Origin: a virus
DNA: 27,624 nucleotides
Direction: 5' to 3' (one strand)
Virus record (IMG/VR): IMGVR_UViG_3300037847_006625
Span: 1-27,624 of that record
In this document: positions 25,001-27,624 of the stretch, piece by piece
Layout of the letters: every line of letters starts with the position of its first letter
Numbering within the stretch: the first letter of the stretch is position 1
The notes under the pieces: model-generated
Databases searched by the model: none
Told to the model about the DNA's origin: nothing
The model's input: the letters and a program-made list of their open reading frames with translations, nothing else
Position numbers and translations under genes: made by a program

Positions 25001-27624
25001 CTGGTACATCAGGTTCAGCAGGTTCAAGTGGTGAAGCAGGGGCAGCAGGTTCAAGTGCAGCAAGTAATACATCAGGAACATCAGGTTCGGCAGGTTCAAA
25101 TGGAGAAGCAGGAGAAGCAGGTTCAAGTTCAGCAAGTGCGACTTCAGGATCTTCTGGTACTAGTGGTTCGTCAGGAACAGAAGCAACTGCAGGTGCTAGT
25201 ACGGCATCAGCAACTAGTGGATCATCAGGTACATCAGGTTCAAATGGTGAGGCAGGAGCTGCTGGTTCATCGGCTTCAAGTAACACATCAGGAACATCAG
25301 GTTCAACAGGTACTAGTGGTTCAGCAGGTAATGCAGGAGCATCAGGCTTAAGTAACACTTCTGGTTCTTCAGGTTCATCAGGTGCGGATGGAACTTCAGG
25401 TCAAGCTGGTACTAGTGGTTCATCAGGTACAGCAGGAGCTTCAGGTTCAAGCAATACATCAGGTTCATCAGGTACTTCTGGTTCAACAGGAAATGCAGGT
25501 AATGCAGGTGCTAGTGCATCTTCAAATACAAGTGGTTCATCAGGAACTTCAGGTTCGAGTGGTGAAGCAGGAGGAGCTGGTTCAAGTGCTTCAAGTAACA
25601 CATCAGGAACATCAGGTTCGGCAGGTTCAAATGGAGAAGCAGGAGAAGCAGGTTCTAGCGCAGTAAGTAGTACTTCAGGTACTTCAGGTTCAAATGGTTC
25701 AAATGGTGCTGCAGGTGAAGCAGGTGCTAGTGCAGCAAGTAATACATCAGGTACTAGTGGTTCTAATGGTTCATCAGGAGCAGCTGGTAATGCAGGTGCA
25801 AGTAATACATCAGGAACATCAGGTTCATCAGGTTCAAATGGTGAAGGAGGAGCAGCAGGTTCAAGTGCTTCAAGTAATACATCAGGTACTAGTGGTTCAA
25901 ATGGTTCATCAGGAAATGCAGGAGCTTCAGGATTAAGCAATACATCAGGTTCAGCTGGTTCAAGCGGTAATGATGGAACTTCAGGACAAGGTGGTACTTC
26001 AGGTTCTAGTGGTGCTTCTGGAGGATCAGGAACAAGTGGATCTTCAGGTACTTCAGGTTCAAGTGGTGCAGCAGGAGCAGCAGGTGAAAGTGCTTCAAGT
26101 AATACTTCAGGTACTAGTGGTTCAAGTGGTTCAAATGGTGAAGCAGGAGCAGCAGGAGCAAGTTCAGCAAGTGCAACTTCAGGATCTTCTGGTACATCAG
26201 GTTCAAGCGGTGCAGAGGCAGATGCAGGTACAAGTTCAGCAAGTGCAACATCAGGTTCAACAGGTACTTCAGGTTCAAGTGGTACAGAAGCAGAAGCAGG
26301 TGCTAGTACGGCATCAGCAACTAGTGGATCATCAGGTACATCAGGATCAAGTGGTGAAGCAGGTGCTGCAGGTTCATCAGCTTCAAGTAATACTTCAGGT
26401 ACTAGTGGTTCTAATGGTTCAAATGGTGCTGCGGGTAATGCTGGAGAAAGTGCAAATTCAGGTACTTCAGGAACAAGCGGATCAAATGGTTCAAATGGAG
26501 AAGCAGGAGGAGCTGGATCTAGTGCAGCAAGTAACACTTCTGGTTCATCAGGTACATCAGGTTCAAGTGGAGCAGCTGGTGGATCAGGTGCAAGTAAAAC
26601 TTCAGGTACTTCTGGTTCTACAGGTTCATCAGGTAATGCAGGGGCGTCAGGATTAAGTAATACATCAGGTTCAGCAGGTTCATCTGGTAATGATGGTACT
26701 TCAGGACAAAGTGGTACTTCAGGTTCAGCTGGAGCTTCAGGTTCAAGTAATACATCAGGATCTTCAGGAACTAGCGGTTCATCAGGAGCAGCTGGAGAAG
26801 CAGGAGCAAGTGCATCATCAGCTACTTCAGGAACAACTGGATCAAGTGGTTCAAGTGGTGAAGCAGGTGCAGCAGGTTCTTCAGCTTCAAGTAATACTTC
26901 AGGTACTTCAGGATCTAGTGGTTCTAATGGTGAAACAGGAGCAGCAGGTTTAAGTAGGGCTTCAGGTACTTCAGGTTCATCAGGTACAAATGGTTCTTCA
27001 GGTGTAACAGGTTCAGCAGGAGCAAGTAAAGCTTCAAATACAAGTGGATCTTCAGGTACGTCAGGTTCTAATGGTGCTGATGGAGAAGCAGGATCTTCAG
27101 CTTCAAGTAAAACTTCAGGTACTTCTGGTTCAACAGGTACTTCAGGTTCAAGTGGTGATGCTGGTAACTCAGGTCAAAGTTCAGGATCAGGTACATCAGG
27201 AACAACAGGATCAAACGGATCCTCAGGTGCAGAAGCAGATTCAGGTTCAAGTACAGAAAGTGGAACTTCAGGTACTTCAGGATCAAATGGTTCTAGTGGT
27301 GAAACAGGTGGTTCAGGTTTAAGTAGAGCTTCAGGTACTTCGGGATCAAGCGGAACAAATGGTTCTTCAGGTGTAACAGGTTCAGCGGGTGCAAGTAAAG
27401 CTTCAAATACAAGTGGTTCATCTGGTACTTCAGGTTCTAATGGTGCAGATGGTGAAGCAGGTTCTTCAGCTTCAAGTAAAACTTCAGGTACTAGTGGTTC
27501 AAGTGGTTCAAGTGGAGTAGATGGAGAAGCAGGAACAAGTGGTAATGCAGGAACTTCTGGAGCAAGTGCAACATCAGGTTCAGTTGGTTCAAGTGGTAAT
27601 AGTGGTACTTCAGGTAATGCTGGT
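22069..27624 (+). CDS. giant collagen-like fibre protein (3' end outside window)
   Basis: The frame opens with ATG at 22069 and runs without a stop to the right edge: 1852 codons. Residues 1-270 are a globular N-terminal part: ARTL, TGVIQF and FDYKTG segments resemble the beta-sandwich N-domains of marine tail fibres and may bind the baseplate. From residue 271 (22879) the protein is an almost unbroken series of Gly-X-Y triplets, about 527 in the window, using mainly Ser, Thr, Ala, Asn and Glu, with no proline or aromatic residue seen. Glycine is replaced at regular places by Ala, Asn, Lys or Arg (GSSASSNTS, GLSNTS), while the triplet register is kept. It probably forms a long shaft; the receptor-binding end lies outside. 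Confidence 0.88.
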   Translation, partial: MALDKTKKSNRLLQSRRYTMESSTDAQEAFTRVLDLNATEIYIDQAEIPATGLPYSGSSQNEQFVLSGSANLLKYYHQFQLTPSNVVNGSKTEVFFFISASGHDPTTAVTPQIIQSGQQGSFISPKYSDPSLTNADTEDATPGYNVTIRVNGTKQNAANYQFDYKTGVIQFNDSDVAPTTGDTVRCSAYQYVARTLNDGLGASGAGFPFSGSAQITGSDDGGFAVTGSSTFDISGTGKEFQIKSAPVQDFPFVLTYATGSGKIGYVEVSSGTSGIAGSSGTAGQSGTSGSSGSSGSSGSSGSSGVAGASGLSNTAGSSGSSGEDGTSGQGGTNGSSGASGTSGSSGSSGTSGATGTTGSSGESGASGTNGSSGLSRTTGTSGSSGTSGSSGGNGTSGTSRTSGSSGTTGSSGSAGNAGASGLSNTSGSAGSSGEDGTSGQGGTNGSSGASGTSGSSGTSGSSGEAGAAGSSASSNTSGTSGSNGSNGEAGGAGSSASSNTSGSSGTSGSNGEDGAAGASASSNTSGTSGSSGSSGNAGAAGLSNTSGSSGSSGEDGTSGQGGTNGSSGASGTSGSSGSNGSSGATATAGQSSSSETSGTSGSNGSNGAEATAGGSTASATSGSSGTSGSNGEAGAAGASASSNTSGTSGSNGSAGNAGAAGLSNTSGSSGSSGADGTSGQAGTSGSAGTAGASGLSNTSGSSGTSGSSGAAGNAGESASSNTSGSSGTSGSNGEAGAAGSSASSNTSGTSGSAGSNGEAGAAGSSAASNTSGTSGSSGSAGNAGAAGLSNTSGSSGSSGADGTSGQAGTSGSAGTAGASGLSNTSGSSGTSGSSGAAGAAGESASSNTSGSSGTAGSNGEAGAAGSSASSNTSGTSGSAGSNGEAGAAGSSAASNTSGTSGSSGSSGNAGAAGLSNTSGSSGSSGADGTSGQAGTSGSSGTAGASGSSNTSGSSGTSGSSGAAGEAGASASSNTSGSSGTSGSAGSSGEAGAAGSSAASNTSGTSGSAGSNGEAGEAGSSSASATSGSSGTSGSSGTEATAGASTASATSGSSGTSGSNGEAGAAGSSASSNTSGTSGSTGTSGSAGNAGASGLSNTSGSSGSSGADGTSGQAGTSGSSGTAGASGSSNTSGSSGTSGSTGNAGNAGASASSNTSGSSGTSGSSGEAGGAGSSASSNTSGTSGSAGSNGEAGEAGSSAVSSTSGTSGSNGSNGAAGEAGASAASNTSGTSGSNGSSGAAGNAGASNTSGTSGSSGSNGEGGAAGSSASSNTSGTSGSNGSSGNAGASGLSNTSGSAGSSGNDGTSGQGGTSGSSGASGGSGTSGSSGTSGSSGAAGAAGESASSNTSGTSGSSGSNGEAGAAGASSASATSGSSGTSGSSGAEADAGTSSASATSGSTGTSGSSGTEAEAGASTASATSGSSGTSGSSGEAGAAGSSASSNTSGTSGSNGSNGAAGNAGESANSGTSGTSGSNGSNGEAGGAGSSAASNTSGSSGTSGSSGAAGGSGASKTSGTSGSTGSSGNAGASGLSNTSGSAGSSGNDGTSGQSGTSGSAGASGSSNTSGSSGTSGSSGAAGEAGASASSATSGTTGSSGSSGEAGAAGSSASSNTSGTSGSSGSNGETGAAGLSRASGTSGSSGTNGSSGVTGSAGASKASNTSGSSGTSGSNGADGEAGSSASSKTSGTSGSTGTSGSSGDAGNSGQSSGSGTSGTTGSNGSSGAEADSGSSTESGTSGTSGSNGSSGETGGSGLSRASGTSGSSGTNGSSGVTGSAGASKASNTSGSSGTSGSNGADGEAGSSASSKTSGTSGSSGSSGVDGEAGTSGNAGTSGASATSGSVGSSGNSGTSGNAG
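24058..24813 (+). repeat. two tandem 378-bp super-repeat copies, a third starting at 24814
   Basis: Copies at 24058-24435 and 24436-24813 each encode 126 residues arranged as blocks of 11, 8, 8, 8 and 7 triplets, each block opening with Asn-Thr-Ser. By hand the two copies differ at three residues. The next block set begins at 24814 and soon diverges in length. Confidence 0.88.
25189..25238 (+). repeat. 50-nt exact direct repeat, copy 1
   Basis: Identical to 26296-26345, 1107 nt downstream, in the same frame (369 codons apart). Both encode Ala then GASTASATSGSSGTSG. Confidence 0.85.
26296..26345 (+). repeat. 50-nt exact direct repeat, copy 2
   Basis: Exact match of 25189-25238; points to a fairly recent duplication or gene conversion within the fibre gene. 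Confidence 0.85.
26932..27480 (+). repeat. 369-bp spaced repeat near right edge
   Basis: A module encoding GETG, GLSRASGTSG, GTNGSSGVTGSAGASKASN and GADGEAGSSASSK starts at 26932 and again at 27301, a 369-nt step (123 codons). Protein is nearly identical; DNA differs at several synonymous sites. Confidence 0.85.

Larger units (their letters stand above)
22879..27624 (+). repeat. collagen-like Gly-X-Y coding repeat array
   Basis: About 527 nine-base units (GGN plus two codons) in one frame. A landmark module, G-[EAN]-D-GTSGQ, recurs with its acidic codon pair at 23035, 23368, 23728, 24088, 24466, 24844, 25384, 25969 and 26689. Spacings are 333, 360, 360, 378, 378, 540, 585 and 720 nt, all multiples of nine. 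The array is open at the right edge. Confidence 0.95.

Noticed and set aside
22917-26537. Long minus-strand open frames rich in Pro, Glu and Leu across the fibre region (for example 25401-26537 and 23835-24818)
   Set aside because: They mirror the Gly-X-Y codons: reverse complement of GGT/TCA/AGT-type triplets gives a stop-free Pro/Glu/Val pattern. They have no independent motif and oppose the real gene.
23363-27322. Plus-strand frames rich in Gln and Val in the fibre region (for example 25970-26656)
   Set aside because: Shifted-frame readings of the same repeat; low complexity and no start context. The frame from 22069 stays open over the whole stretch.
22879-27624. CRISPR array or tandem satellite
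   Set aside because: Units are nine-base codon triplets in one open frame with protein-level conservation; there are no equal spacers and no cas genes.
22879-27624. Diversity-generating retroelement target or phase-variable tract
   Set aside because: No reverse transcriptase or template repeat is present, and no mononucleotide tract that would shift frame was seen in the array.

Overview
The window is a 27.6-kb piece of a large, AT-rich, tailed (contractile-tail, T4-like) phage genome. It is almost fully coding, and every gene reads on the + strand. The terminase, portal, prohead protease, scaffold and major capsid genes can be recognised as distant relatives of T4 genes 17, 20, 21, 22 and 23. 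The host is probably a marine member of the Bacteroidetes (flavobacteria-like). This is inferred from the low GC, the scarcity of Shine-Dalgarno sequences before start codons, and a signal peptide ending in a Bacteroidetes-style YSQE junction (gene at 2860).

Layout. Positions 1-2158 hold accessory genes: the C-terminal part of a COG2509-type FAD-dependent oxidoreductase, a small unknown protein, a cupin and a P-loop nucleoside-kinase-like protein. Positions 2183-3240 hold three small genes, two with membrane segments (possible lysis or envelope proteins). Positions 3240-10383 hold terminase, portal, three conserved-looking unknown proteins and the prohead protease. A 187-nt intergenic region with a terminator and hairpins follows, then the scaffold (10571) and major capsid gene (11848), closed by a strong terminator at 13541.

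Next comes a three-gene metabolic cassette (13632-15995): a DDAH/amidinotransferase-superfamily hydrolase, a phosphatidylserine decarboxylase-type pyruvoyl enzyme, and PhoH. After it come a small beta-rich protein and three neck/tail-completion genes resembling T4 13, 14 and 15 (16518-19237). The window ends with a 927-residue fibre-like protein and the first 1852 codons of a giant collagen-like fibre (22069 to beyond the right edge) built from proline-free Gly-X-Y triplets.

Regulation. Exact copies of the T4-type late promoter box TATAAATA were found by eye at five places, all at gene boundaries (908, 2163, 4822, 10379, 19257). Relaxed versions precede genes at 6780, 13632 and 16042. Several boxes lie so close to the start codon that the mRNAs would be nearly leaderless.

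The most unusual content is the DDAH-like/Psd/PhoH cassette between capsid and neck genes, and the giant nested-repeat fibre, whose repeats are conserved in protein but partly scrambled in synonymous codons. No tRNA, CRISPR array, insertion sequence, integrase or reverse transcriptase was seen. No gene-free stretch exceeds 187 nt.
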